Source: Thermoanaerobacter kivui (GTDB taxonomy: Bacteria > Bacillota > Thermoanaerobacteria > Thermoanaerobacterales > Thermoanaerobacteraceae). Taken from it: a DNA stretch of 64,000 bases. How positions within the stretch are numbered: position 1 is the first letter of the stretch; each line of letters begins with the position of its first letter. Where the stretch lies: the NCBI RefSeq assembly GCF_000763575.1, contig NZ_CP009170.1, positions 211,501 to 275,500 of the forward strand, written 5' to 3'. The translations under genes were made by a program, and so were the position numbers. Shown piece after piece: positions 55,334 to 63,824 of this stretch. The notes beneath the pieces are model-generated. The model was not told the DNA's origin, did no database searches, and saw nothing but the letters and a program-made list of their open reading frames with translations.

Positions 55334-56503
55334 TTGAAAAGCATTGACTATTTAAAAGAATTAACTAAGTTTGAACACAGGGGCTCTGCGACAAAAAATG
55401 AAAGGCAAGCCGCAGAATATATTTTACAACAATTGAAGAGGATGGGGTATAAAGTTGAGAAGCAGACTTTTAAAACTACAAGAGACAATCTATATATGCT
55501 TCCTTTACAAGTGGGTGTTTTGCTATTTATTTGCGGTTTTTTCTCATTGATGTACGGCGGACCTTTAGAAATAGCACTATTTTTACTCAGTTTATTTGCG
55601 ATAAGTCTTTTGTTATTAGAAGTAAGTGGTAAGCCAGTTGAAACAAGTATAATGCCAAAGTTTTTATCTCAAAATGTTTTTACAAGTTTTGATGAAAGCC
55701 GCAGCAAAAGAATAATTGTATCAGCTCATTATGATACGCAAAGAGGCAGTATAATGTTTCATCCTAAAATTGTTGATAAACTGAGTATCATTTATAATAT
55801 TTCTTATGTGGGATTTGGGCTTATACCAATTGGAATTTTGTTTAATATTTTCAATTTAAAATTTATAGCCTCTGCAATATTGTATATTGGACTTGTTATT
55901 GTTTTTACTGATATAGTTTTCATGGCTATATGTGAAATAACAGGTAGGTACACACAAGGGGCAAATGATAATGGCACAGGGGTAGCTTTAACTTTAGCAT
56001 TGGCAGAGTATTATATAAACCATAAAGACAAATTGCCAGATAATGTTGATGTGATATTTTTATTTACTGGCAGTGAAGAAACAGGAGAAAGAGGGATGAA
56101 AAGTTTCATAAAAAAATACCGCAAAAAACTTTCTAAAGATACTCAATTTATAATACTTGACAACCTTGGAACTGGTAAAATTACATACCTTGAGGGGGAA
56201 GGAATGATATTTTATAAAAAAGCTGGAAAAATGTTACTTGATATAGCAGAAGAGATGGAAAGAAGTCATGCTGGAAAAGTTCAAAAAATGAAAAATTTGC
56301 TCCTTCCCACAGATGCTCTTCCAGCTATGGCAGCAGGTTTTGATGCTATAGCTTTCCTTGCAAAAGATGAAAATGGAAGACTAGGTAACTACCACTGGCA
56401 TACAGATACGATAGAAAATGTTGACACACAACTATTAAGTTATGAAGAAGAGTTTTTTAAAGAGTATTTAGTTAAAGTAGCAGAAAGGTTGAACAAAATG
56501 TGA
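55334..56503 (+). CDS. Membrane-associated M28 family zinc peptidase
   Basis: A 389-residue aminopeptidase-like protein. The M28 zinc-site pieces are visible: IIVSAHYDTQRGS, YTQGANDNGTGVA (bridging Asp), FLFTGSEETGERGMKSF (catalytic and ligand Glu) and the distal histidine in NYHWHTDTIENVD. Inserted after residue 60 and again around 150-205 are hydrophobic pairs of segments, so the catalytic domain is anchored in the membrane. TTG start with GAAGGGGGC upstream. Substrate unknown. Its position after a propeller lipoprotein suggests extracytoplasmic peptide processing, an inference. Confidence 0.85.
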   Translation: MKSIDYLKELTKFEHRGSATKNERQAAEYILQQLKRMGYKVEKQTFKTTRDNLYMLPLQVGVLLFICGFFSLMYGGPLEIALFLLSLFAISLLLLEVSGKPVETSIMPKFLSQNVFTSFDESRSKRIIVSAHYDTQRGSIMFHPKIVDKLSIIYNISYVGFGLIPIGILFNIFNLKFIASAILYIGLVIVFTDIVFMAICEITGRYTQGANDNGTGVALTLALAEYYINHKDKLPDNVDVIFLFTGSEETGERGMKSFIKKYRKKLSKDTQFIILDNLGTGKITYLEGEGMIFYKKAGKMLLDIAEEMERSHAGKVQKMKNLLLPTDALPAMAAGFDAIAFLAKDENGRLGNYHWHTDTIENVDTQLLSYEEEFFKEYLVKVAERLNKM

Positions 56504-56533
56504 GCTTATTATGAAAAAGACCAATGAAGAGAA

Positions 56534-56800
56534 GACATTTTTGAATGGGTAGGATTACATCCTCAACTTTGTGCAGATGATGGAGACAGGTATTTAAGGG
56601 AATTATTAAGAGGAGCACAAATAGATGAACTTTATGTTGCTGCCTGTGATCCTACAATGCAGAAGAAAATGTACAGAGATGCTTTTAATGATGCAGGTTT
56701 TTCAAGAGATAAGCATATTGGAATCGAAATAAGAAACATGAATACACAGTAGGTTATAGATGAAATAAAGAAAGCTGTACACTTAACGGGAAATTGTTAG
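56534..56800 (+). pseudogene. HdrA-like heterodisulfide reductase subunit remnant
   Basis: One frame encodes EWVGLHPQLCADDGDRYLRE, then DELYVAACDPTMQKKMYRDA and HIGIEIRNMNTQ, an in-frame TAG at about 56750, then VIDEIKKAVHL. These segments match a stretch of the iron-sulfur flavoprotein subunit A of heterodisulfide-reductase-like complexes. The flavin and ferredoxin domains are absent and there is no start codon with a ribosome binding site. It marks loss of an Hdr-type electron-bifurcation gene. Confidence 0.72.
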
Positions 56801-56833
56801 TTCTACCTGTGAAAGTTAAATAAAGTAACTATC

Positions 56834-56858
56834 TGGCCGTATGGCCAATTTTTTTTAA
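56834..56858 (+). terminator. Terminator after the HdrA-like remnant
   Basis: TGGCC and GGCCA pair around a GTAT loop and are followed by a run of U residues (ATTTTTTTT). Confidence 0.75.
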
Positions 56859-56920
56859 TAAAAATCTTTGCTTTTTAAAAGAGCAATTTTGCTTTTTGTT
56901 TTATGACAAAGATATGTTAC

Positions 56921-56954
56921 AATATGTATGCAAGCAATTACTTGCATACATATT
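56921..56954. promoter_or_regulatory. Palindromic operator upstream of tetR
   Basis: AATATGTATGCAAG and CTTGCATACATATT form a perfect 14-bp dyad with a six-base spacer, 13 bases before the TetR-family start. Its size and place are those of an autoregulatory TetR-family operator. Confidence 0.75.
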
Positions 56955-56967
56955 GTGAGGTGTTTTA

Positions 56968-57552
56968 ATGGGTGATTCGGTGAAGGAAAAGATAGTTATG
57001 TCTACTTTAAAACTAATTTCTGAAAAGGGATATAAGTCTACAACTACAAGAAATATTGCAGAAGAGGCAGGAGTAAATGAAGTTACAATTTTTAGATGTT
57101 TTGGAAGCAAAAAAGATATAGTGCTTTATGCATTAAAAGAGCTGGAATTATTAAAGCCTGTAAATGAAAGAATATTAAACAAATGTACATGGGATTTAAA
57201 AGAAGACCTACTCATGTTGGCTCATGAATATCATAAAAATTTTACAGAAGAAAAAGCGAAAATTATGATAGGTTTGAGAAGTCCAGAGATTTTTGAAGAA
57301 GTAAAAGAATATCTGCTCAGGATTCCAAAAGGCTTTAAAGAAGTTTTGATAAAGTATTTTGAAATAATGTATGAGAAGGGATTATTAAATACTGAGGATT
57401 TTGAACTTTTGGCGTTTGCTTTTATATCATTGAATTTCGGCTTTGTTTTAATGAATGTTTCCTATGGTAACAAGCTATTTGGTTTTAGCGATAGAGAATT
57501 TGTCAAAAAAACCATAGAAATTTTTGTAAAAGCAATAGAAAAAAGTGATTGA
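56968..57552 (+). CDS. TetR-family transcriptional regulator
   Basis: A 194-residue repressor-type protein. The N-terminal helix-turn-helix is visible in KIVMSTLKLISEKGYKST, TTRNIAEEAGVNEVTIFRCF and GSKKDIVLYAL (residues 7-55). The C-terminal ligand domain has no recognisable motif. The strong palindrome just upstream suggests autoregulation, and 51 bases after its stop begins a three-gene module with an acyl-CoA dehydratase activase, likely under its control. The inducer is unknown; a metal or an acyl compound would be consistent with the neighbours, which is speculation. Confidence 0.88.
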   Translation: MGDSVKEKIVMSTLKLISEKGYKSTTTRNIAEEAGVNEVTIFRCFGSKKDIVLYALKELELLKPVNERILNKCTWDLKEDLLMLAHEYHKNFTEEKAKIMIGLRSPEIFEEVKEYLLRIPKGFKEVLIKYFEIMYEKGLLNTEDFELLAFAFISLNFGFVLMNVSYGNKLFGFSDREFVKKTIEIFVKAIEKSD

Positions 57553-57603
57553 AGTAGTGTAAAATATGATATATGATGTACTTGGAGGAGAGGAGAGCAA
57601 ATA

Positions 57604-58587
57604 ATGAAAATAGGTATTCCAAAAGCTTTAATGTATTATTTTTATTATCCATTCTGGAAAACTCTTTTCGAAAGCCTAGGTTTTGAAGTGGTCACCTCTG
57701 ACGATACTTCAAAAAGTATTTTAGACATAGGGGTAAAAGAAGCAGTTGCGGAAATATGTGTACCTATGAAGGTATATACAGGACATGTTTTAAACTTGCT
57801 GGATAAGAATGTTGATTACATATATATTCCTAGGTTTGTAAGCTTAAGGAAAGGTATATTTATGTGCCCTAAATTTATGGGGTTGCCTGACATGATAAAA
57901 GGTCTTTTTGATGGCATTGAGAATAAAATTTTGACTCATAACATAGTGTCAAAAAGTACTGACATATCAGAGTTTCACAATTATACAGTTTTTATCGATA
58001 AATTGGGTGTGAGTAGAAAAGATTTAAAAAATGCTTTAAAGAAAGCCCGAGACAAATGGCTTGAGTTTAGAGCTTTGAATAAGCAAGGATATGATATAAA
58101 TGAGCTTTTGACGAGTGATAAACCAAAAAAATATGATGGCGATATTACAATAGGTCTAATTGGTTATGTATATAATGTTTATGATAGATTTGTCAATATG
58201 GACTTGCTTAATGTTTTTCGCAAGCTCAACATAAAAGTTGTGACTTTTGATATGATGGAAGAAAGGATAATACAACGTCAATTGAAAAAATTTAAAAAAA
58301 ATATGTTTTGGGAATTTACTAATATGCTCTTAGGTACAGCTTATGAGTTTATGGAAAGAGATGACATTGATGGTATTATTCATATTACTGCCTTTGGATG
58401 CGGTCCTGATTCAATTCTTGAGCCTTTTTTAACTATAGATTCTGAAAAACACAAAAAACCTTTTATGACTTTAAGAATTGATGAGCAAACTGGTGAAAGC
58501 CACGTAATTACACGAGTTGAGGCATTTACGGACCTCATAAGGATTAAAAAATATAAAGCTGAAAAATCTGTGGAAGGCGTGATTTAA
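57604..58587 (+). CDS. DUF2229-like acyl-CoA dehydratase activase-related protein
   Basis: A 327-residue soluble protein starting MKIGIPKALMYYFYYPFW. It has EICVPMKVYTGHV, with a conserved cysteine near residue 51, GIFMCPKFMGLPDM, and FGCGPDSILEPF near residue 264, followed by RIDEQTGESHVITRVEAF. These segments match the DUF2229/HgdB-like part of proteins related to 2-hydroxyacyl-CoA dehydratase activases. The three cysteine sites could bind an Fe-S cluster. It directly abuts the next, related gene. In many clostridia these domains are fused to the activase in one very large protein; here they are split. Confidence 0.78.
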   Translation: MKIGIPKALMYYFYYPFWKTLFESLGFEVVTSDDTSKSILDIGVKEAVAEICVPMKVYTGHVLNLLDKNVDYIYIPRFVSLRKGIFMCPKFMGLPDMIKGLFDGIENKILTHNIVSKSTDISEFHNYTVFIDKLGVSRKDLKNALKKARDKWLEFRALNKQGYDINELLTSDKPKKYDGDITIGLIGYVYNVYDRFVNMDLLNVFRKLNIKVVTFDMMEERIIQRQLKKFKKNMFWEFTNMLLGTAYEFMERDDIDGIIHITAFGCGPDSILEPFLTIDSEKHKKPFMTLRIDEQTGESHVITRVEAFTDLIRIKKYKAEKSVEGVI

Positions 58588-59685
58588 GTGAAGATAACAT
58601 TTCCTTATATGGGTTCTCCTTATATGTATGAAAAATTATTTAGTTTGCTTGGTCACGAAGTTATAACGCCACCGCGGCCATCTCAAAGAACGATAAATTA
58701 CGGTGTAAAATATAGTCCTGAATTTGCTTGTTTTCCTTTAAAGATTATTTTAGGGACTTATCTTGAGGCTTTAGAATTAGGAGCGGATACTATAGTGACT
58801 TCTGGTGGGAATGGCCCCTGCAGGGCTGGTTACTATGGAGAGGCTCAGAAAAAAATACTTCAAAACATGGGTTACGATGTAGAATTTATAATATTTGATG
58901 AGCCGAAAAGAGATTGGAAATCTTTTTTGGAAAATGTAAAAAAGATAAAAGGAAATAATTCATGGCGACGGGTTATTAAAACTGTAAAAACTGTATATGA
59001 TATGGCAAAATCAATGGATAAGGTAGAGAAGATTGTAGAAACGAAGAGGGCTTATGAGTGTAATAAAGGGGAGTTTACTAAAGTATGGCGTGAAATTACA
59101 GAAGAATATAGGAAAATAGAATCTTCTGAAGATGTAAAGAGGGTAGAAAAAAAGGCGATCGAGAGGTTAAATAGTATAAAGATTTGTGAAGTACCGGAAG
59201 AAGAAAAGATAAAGATTGGAATAGTAGGAGAAATATATGTAGTTATGGAACCTTCTATAAATGCTAACATAGAGGAGGTTTTGAATAGTTATGGTGCAGA
59301 AGTGGAAAGGTCTCATTACATTTCCGAATGGATTGATTTTAATTTAATACCTTTGCCTTCTTACAAGGAGAAAGAACACGAGATTTTGAAAAAAGCTGAA
59401 AAATACATAGAGATAATAATTGGAGGCCATGCTAAGCAATCTGTCGGTGCAATAATTGATTTTATGGAAAGAGGATTTGATGGAGTTATTCACTTGAAAC
59501 CTTTTGGATGTTTACCAGAACTGGTTTCTCAAAGTGTGATAGATAAAATAATGAGAGAATATGACTATCCAATTTTGTCACTTTCTGTAGATGAGCAAAT
59601 GGCTATTGCCAATGTATTAACGAGAATAGAAGCTTTTTTAGATGTAATAAAACTAAAAAAACACAGAAAAAGGATAGCGAGGTAG
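58588..59685 (+). CDS. Second DUF2229/HgdB-like activase-partner protein
   Basis: A 365-residue paralogue of the preceding protein. The shared plan is visible in MKITFPYMGSPYMYEKLFSL, PEFACFPLKIILGTYLEALE, TSGGNGPCRAGYYGE, FGCLPELVSQSV and LSVDEQMAIANVLTRIEAF. Cysteines in FACFP, GPCRAG and FGCLP align with the first protein's sites, except that GPCRAG adds one. The GTG start follows the previous stop codon with no gap, so translation is coupled. Two related but different partners for one activase suggest a heteromeric Fe-S component. Function is not known. Confidence 0.78.
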   Translation: MKITFPYMGSPYMYEKLFSLLGHEVITPPRPSQRTINYGVKYSPEFACFPLKIILGTYLEALELGADTIVTSGGNGPCRAGYYGEAQKKILQNMGYDVEFIIFDEPKRDWKSFLENVKKIKGNNSWRRVIKTVKTVYDMAKSMDKVEKIVETKRAYECNKGEFTKVWREITEEYRKIESSEDVKRVEKKAIERLNSIKICEVPEEEKIKIGIVGEIYVVMEPSINANIEEVLNSYGAEVERSHYISEWIDFNLIPLPSYKEKEHEILKKAEKYIEIIIGGHAKQSVGAIIDFMERGFDGVIHLKPFGCLPELVSQSVIDKIMREYDYPILSLSVDEQMAIANVLTRIEAFLDVIKLKKHRKRIAR

Positions 59686-59691
59686 ACAAAA

Positions 59692-60654
59692 GTGGAGAAA
59701 ATATATATTGGTGTTGATGTAGGGTCAGTAAGTATAAAGGTTGTAGCCATTGATGAAAATAATGAGGTCTTGTTCAATTCGTATGTGAGAAATGTTGGGC
59801 AACCAATTGATACTGTAAAGGATGAACTAGCAAAATTACACAATGAATTGCCCGACAAAGAAATAGGCGGGGTTGGCGTAACTGGAAGTGGTAGACAGCT
59901 TCTTGGGTATGTTCTAGGTGCAGATGTAATAAAAAATGAGATAACTGCCCATGCTACTGCTACATTGCAGTTTCATCCAGATGTTAGTACTATTTTTGAA
60001 ATTGGCGGCCAGGATTCTAAACTTATTATTATAAATGATGGAACAATAGCTGATTTTGCCATGAATACAGTTTGTGCTGCTGGTACAGGGTCATTCCTTG
60101 ACCATCAAGCACAAAGGCTGGGGATAAAGATTGAGGAATTTGGTGAAATTGCATTGACTGCAAAGCGAGATGTGAGAATTGCAGGTAGATGCACAGTCTT
60201 TGCAGAATCTGATATGATATCGAAACAGCAATACGGGTTTAGTAAAGCTGAAATATTAAAAGGTCTTTCTAAGGCCTTAGTGAGAAATTATATGAACAAT
60301 CTTGTAAGAGGAAGAAAATTGAAGCCGGTTTTTGTATTCCAAGGCGGTGTGGCGGCAAATATTGCGATAAAAAAGGCGTTTGAAGAAGAAGTAGGACATG
60401 AGGTAATTGTGCCAAAGTATTATGACATCATGGGAGCAATAGGAATAGCGATGTTGGCAAAGGATGAAATGAAACGGACAGGCAATTCTACTAAGTTTAA
60501 AGGGTTTGAGGTTTCAGAGGAGAAGTTTGAAACGACGAGCTTTATTTGCAAAGCTTGTCCTAACGAATGTGAAATAATACAAATTAAAGCAAACGGCAAA
60601 GTAATAGCGATGACAGGAGATAGATGTGGCAGATGGTCAAACTCTGTTATATAA
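59692..60654 (+). CDS. Acyl-CoA dehydratase activase (BadF/HgdC family ATPase)
   Basis: An ASKHA-fold ATPase that in characterised systems drives low-potential electron transfer into a dehydratase or reductase by ATP hydrolysis. IGVDVGSVSIKVVAID is phosphate 1, FEIGGQDSKLI phosphate 2, and VFQGGVAANIAIKKAF the adenosine motif. The cysteines that bridge a 4Fe-4S cluster between subunits are in NTVCAAGTGSFLDHQ and AGRCTVFAESD. Beyond the usual about 260 residues it has a C-terminal extension with four more cysteines (CKACPNEC and GDRCGRW). It is 320 residues and follows its two partner genes. Confidence 0.9.
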   Translation: MEKIYIGVDVGSVSIKVVAIDENNEVLFNSYVRNVGQPIDTVKDELAKLHNELPDKEIGGVGVTGSGRQLLGYVLGADVIKNEITAHATATLQFHPDVSTIFEIGGQDSKLIIINDGTIADFAMNTVCAAGTGSFLDHQAQRLGIKIEEFGEIALTAKRDVRIAGRCTVFAESDMISKQQYGFSKAEILKGLSKALVRNYMNNLVRGRKLKPVFVFQGGVAANIAIKKAFEEEVGHEVIVPKYYDIMGAIGIAMLAKDEMKRTGNSTKFKGFEVSEEKFETTSFICKACPNECEIIQIKANGKVIAMTGDRCGRWSNSVI

Positions 60655-60672
60655 GCATAAGGAGGCTTAGAT

Positions 60673-61575
60673 ATGGCCCATCATCATGATCATGGTGAGA
60701 TAAGCAAAAAGAACTTAGTTATTGCGATGATACTAAATTTTGTGATAACAATAGGCGAAATAATAGGAGGTATATTGTCAGGCAGTTTATCTCTTATATC
60801 AGATGCACTCCACAATTTTAGTGATGGAATCTCAATAATTGTAAGTTACATTGCAATAAAAATATCTAAAAAAGAGAACAATGAAAAAATGACATTTGGC
60901 TATAAAAGGGCAGAGATACTTGCGGCGCTGTTTAATTCGGTGGTTTTGGTAGTTATATCTTTATATCTTTTTAAAGAAGCATATGTAAAATTTTTTAAAC
61001 CGGAACCGATCGATGGCGTTTTAATGATAGTAGTTGCTATTATAGGACTTGTGGCAAATACGTTATCAATGTTTTTACTGAGGGAAAATGCTCAAAAAAA
61101 TTTAAATATAAAATCGACATATATACATCTGCTTTCTGATGCTTTGTCATCGCTTGGGGTAGTTATTGGAGGTATATTTATCTATGCATACAATATTTAC
61201 TGGATTGATCCGCTGCTAACAGTTTTAATAGGAGCTTATATAATAAAAGAAAGCTTTGAAATAATAGATGAAACGATAGGAATATTGATGCAAAAAACAC
61301 CCGAGAATATAAATCTTGACATCATAAAAAAGGAAATTGAGAAACTTCCAGACGTAAAAAATATACACCATGTACACGTGTGGCAAACTAATGATAAAGA
61401 TATACATTTTGAGTGCCATGTCAACACAAGAGATGACATTAAATTAAGCCAAGCGAAATTATTAATGGATCAGATTGAAACTATTCTTGATGAAACTTTT
61501 GGCATACATCATGTTACTTTGCAGATGGAATATGAATGTTGCGAGAATGTTGGGCTGATAAATAGAAAGGGTTAG
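60673..61575 (+). CDS. Cation diffusion facilitator metal exporter (CzcD/ZitB type)
   Basis: A 300-residue six-helix transporter that exchanges Zn2+ or related metals for protons. The His-rich start MAHHHDHGE, SLISDALHNFSDG in helix 2 (Asp/His/Asp metal site) and HLLSDALSSLG in helix 5 are diagnostic, and a cytoplasmic C-terminal domain contains HHVHVWQTNDKDIHFECHV. GGAGG is eight bases before the ATG, 18 bases after the activase gene. It is probably the last gene of the TetR-activase operon. The link between an Fe-S activase and a metal pump is unexplained. Confidence 0.9.
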   Translation: MAHHHDHGEISKKNLVIAMILNFVITIGEIIGGILSGSLSLISDALHNFSDGISIIVSYIAIKISKKENNEKMTFGYKRAEILAALFNSVVLVVISLYLFKEAYVKFFKPEPIDGVLMIVVAIIGLVANTLSMFLLRENAQKNLNIKSTYIHLLSDALSSLGVVIGGIFIYAYNIYWIDPLLTVLIGAYIIKESFEIIDETIGILMQKTPENINLDIIKKEIEKLPDVKNIHHVHVWQTNDKDIHFECHVNTRDDIKLSQAKLLMDQIETILDETFGIHHVTLQMEYECCENVGLINRKG

Positions 61576-61609
61576 TAGTACAAAAAAGTCTCTAGCTTAG
61601 TTCGCCAAA

Positions 61610-61638
61610 CAAGGGGAGAATAAAACCTTCTCCCCTTG
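61610..61638. terminator. Terminator between the CDF gene and the convergent membrane gene
   Basis: CAAGGGGAGAA pairs perfectly with TTCTCCCCTTG around a seven-base loop; CTTTTATTATT follows on the plus strand. Confidence 0.75.
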
Positions 61639-61644
61639 CTTTTA

Positions 61645-62133
61645 TTATTGTTCTTTCGCTTTTTTGAAGTAATTTTCAAGCAATGCAATTACTATAATTC
61701 CTAGCGTACCTCCTATTAAAGCTGTTATAAGCTGTGGAGTTGTAAAAGCTTGTACAATTTTTAATGGAACTTTTACATTGAACAGCTGCATTATATATTT
61801 TACTGATAGGGCCAGCCATATAAATTTAACTACAGCACCTACTATCATTCCTATTACTTTGTTTTTTTGCGTTGAAAAAAGTATTACATATAATCCATTA
61901 CCTACCATTATAAAAGGAATCATGAGAGGAAATCCCATTATGCCTACTAAAAATGCAATTACCGGTGTTAAAAGTCCTATTATAATTCCTGACCACATTC
62001 CAACAGTACCAGCGGCAATTAGAAGCATAGCGTTTACGAGGGAGCCTGTTATTAGTTGAGGCATTTTTAAAAACTGAAATATTAAAGTAATAGCTAATAG
62101 GATAGCTGTTCTAGTTATAAATTTTGTATTCAC
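61645..62133 (-). CDS. ECF-transporter S-component-like membrane protein
   Basis: A 162-residue protein with about five or six hydrophobic helices. The opening [20 protein letters not shown] followed by [20 protein letters not shown] and [20 protein letters not shown] is the layout of small substrate-binding S components of ECF vitamin or metal transporters. No T or ATPase component is adjacent, so it would share a general module. The GTG start at 62133 has AAAGGAGG eight bases upstream; a longer frame lacks one. The substrate is not determinable, and no riboswitch is seen upstream. Confidence 0.65.
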   Translation of the reverse strand: MNTKFITRTAILLAITLIFQFLKMPQLITGSLVNAMLLIAAGTVGMWSGIIIGLLTPVIAFLVGIMGFPLMIPFIMVGNGLYVILFSTQKNKVIGMIVGAVVKFIWLALSVKYIMQLFNVKVPLKIVQAFTTPQLITALIGGTLGIIVIALLENYFKKAKEQ

Positions 62134-62232
62134 ACAAATCGCCTCCTTTCCTCTTATTGTCAATTATATTTTATTACTTTAGAAGAAGAATGTCAAATAA
62201 ATATCAACGTTCCAAAGAAATTTTTGACTCTG

Positions 62233-62261
62233 TTGACTTTCGCACAAAGAAAGGATACAAT
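62233..62261 (+). promoter_or_regulatory. Promoter of the fetAB-type operon
   Basis: TTGACT (62233-62238), a 17-base spacer and TACAAT (62256-62261), about 43 bases before the GTG start. Confidence 0.65.
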
Positions 62262-62303
62262 TTAGATATAAATGTAACAATTGTTACAATAGAGGTGATT
62301 TAT

Positions 62304-63029
62304 GTGAATGAAATAGAATTTAAAGATGTAAGCTACAATCGTTTTGGAAAAGAGATATTAAAAAACATTTCTGTAAAATTTGAAGGTGGAGCAATACATA
62401 CTATTGTCGGCCCTTCTGGAGCTGGAAAATCCACGTTGATTAAACTGATAAACCGATTGATAGATCCAACCCATGGCAGTATTTTAATAGACGATGTGGA
62501 TATTAAAACAATAGATGTGATAGACTTAAGAAGGAGAGTTGGAATGGTTTTTCAGCAGCCTCATCTTTTTGAAGAAACAGTTAAAGAGAATATTGAGTAT
62601 GGTCCAATGCTTAAAGGCGAAAAAAATGTCAATGTGGAGTATTATTTGAGCATTGTAGGATTGAATATTGAGTATGCTACAAGAGATGTGAAAAATTTAT
62701 CAGGAGGGGAACAGCAAAGAGTTTCTATAGCGAGAACTCTTGCAAATAATCCTGAAGCTCTTTTACTTGATGAACCTACTTCAGCCCTTGACCCTACTTC
62801 TACAGAAATAGTAGAGAAATTGATATTTAACCTAAAAGAAAAAATGAATTTGACGATTATTTGGATAACTCACAACATGGAACAGGCTAAGCGCATTGGA
62901 GATTACACAGCACTGCTTAACAAAGGGCAATTAATAGAATATGCTAAAACTTATGATTTTTTTACAAATCCCCAAAATGAAATTACAAAATTGTTTATAC
63001 AAGGTAAGTTAAAGGAGGAAGTTAAATGA
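62304..63029 (+). CDS. fetA: ABC transporter ATPase, FetA/YbbL type
   Basis: A 241-residue ABC ATPase. Walker A is [11 protein letters not shown], the Q-loop is [13 protein letters not shown], the signature is [14 protein letters not shown] and Walker B is [13 protein letters not shown] with the H-loop in [13 protein letters not shown] 62304 ([15 protein letters not shown]) with GAGGTG six bases upstream is preferred over a frame 60 codons longer that begins within the promoter region. It overlaps the next gene by four bases, and that gene encodes a FetB-type permease, which defines the pair as a candidate iron or metal exporter. Confidence 0.88.
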   Translation: MNEIEFKDVSYNRFGKEILKNISVKFEGGAIHTIVGPSGAGKSTLIKLINRLIDPTHGSILIDDVDIKTIDVIDLRRRVGMVFQQPHLFEETVKENIEYGPMLKGEKNVNVEYYLSIVGLNIEYATRDVKNLSGGEQQRVSIARTLANNPEALLLDEPTSALDPTSTEIVEKLIFNLKEKMNLTIIWITHNMEQAKRIGDYTALLNKGQLIEYAKTYDFFTNPQNEITKLFIQGKLKEEVK

Positions 63030-63781
63030 GTGTATTGTCTTTGACATTGGCGTCAAGTCTTGTGCTAATATCAATTTTTGTTTCTTATTACCAAAAGCTA
63101 GGGATTGAAAAGGAAATAGTTATAGGTACTATAAGAGCAGTTGTGCAGCTTACAATAGTGGGATACATTTTACACTACATATTTGCTGCAAATAATGCTT
63201 TATTTACCTTGGCAATGGTGGCTTTAATGATAGTAGTTGCTGGAAATAATGCTTCAAAGAGAGGGAAGGGCATACCGAATGTTTTTTATTTTATCACTTT
63301 TTCAATTGCCTTAAGTGCCGCGATTACAATTTCTCTGCTCATTTTGTTTGGAAATATACACTTTAGACCCCAGGAAGTTATACCTGTATCAGGAATGATA
63401 ATAGGAAATTCAATGGTAGCCTCAGGACTTGCTGTTTCAAGACTAAAAGACGAAATAAAAAATAAGTCAGAGGAAATAGAGGCGTATTTGTCACTTGGTG
63501 CAACTTCAAGGCAAGCCGCACAAAAAGTGATAAAGACTGCGATAAAGACGGGAATGATACCAACAGTTGACAGCATGAAAACTCTTGGTATCGTCCAACT
63601 TCCAGGGATGATGACAGGTCTCATATTGGGAGGAGTGGACCCTATTGAGGCAGTTAAGTACCAGATAATGGTTACTTTTATGCTGGCATCAACTGTTGCT
63701 ATATCCTGTTTTAGTGTAACTTTCTTGACATATAGAGAATTTTTTACAAGTAATCATCAGTTAAAAGAGGTAGGGAATTAA
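63026..63781 (+). CDS. fetB: UPF0014 membrane permease, FetB/YbbM type
   Basis: A 251-residue permease with about seven helices. [35 protein letters not shown] (here [21 protein letters not shown]), [13 protein letters not shown] and [16 protein letters not shown] are the family blocks. With FetA it forms an ABC exporter; in E. coli FetAB helps resist peroxide by exporting iron. The ATGA overlap with fetA shows translational coupling. The neighbourhood with a CDF exporter suggests a metal-homeostasis region, which is inference. Confidence 0.9.
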   Translation: MSVLSLTLASSLVLISIFVSYYQKLGIEKEIVIGTIRAVVQLTIVGYILHYIFAANNALFTLAMVALMIVVAGNNASKRGKGIPNVFYFITFSIALSAAITISLLILFGNIHFRPQEVIPVSGMIIGNSMVASGLAVSRLKDEIKNKSEEIEAYLSLGATSRQAAQKVIKTAIKTGMIPTVDSMKTLGIVQLPGMMTGLILGGVDPIEAVKYQIMVTFMLASTVAISCFSVTFLTYREFFTSNHQLKEVGN

Positions 63782-63800
63782 GTGGCGAGATGGGAAAGAA

Positions 63801-63824
63801 AAGGCAGGATTACCCTGCCTTTTT
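63801..63824 (+). terminator. Intrinsic terminator of the fetAB operon
   Basis: AAGGCAGG pairs with CCTGCCTT and is followed by a short U-run. It abuts the convergent partial gene. Confidence 0.85.
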
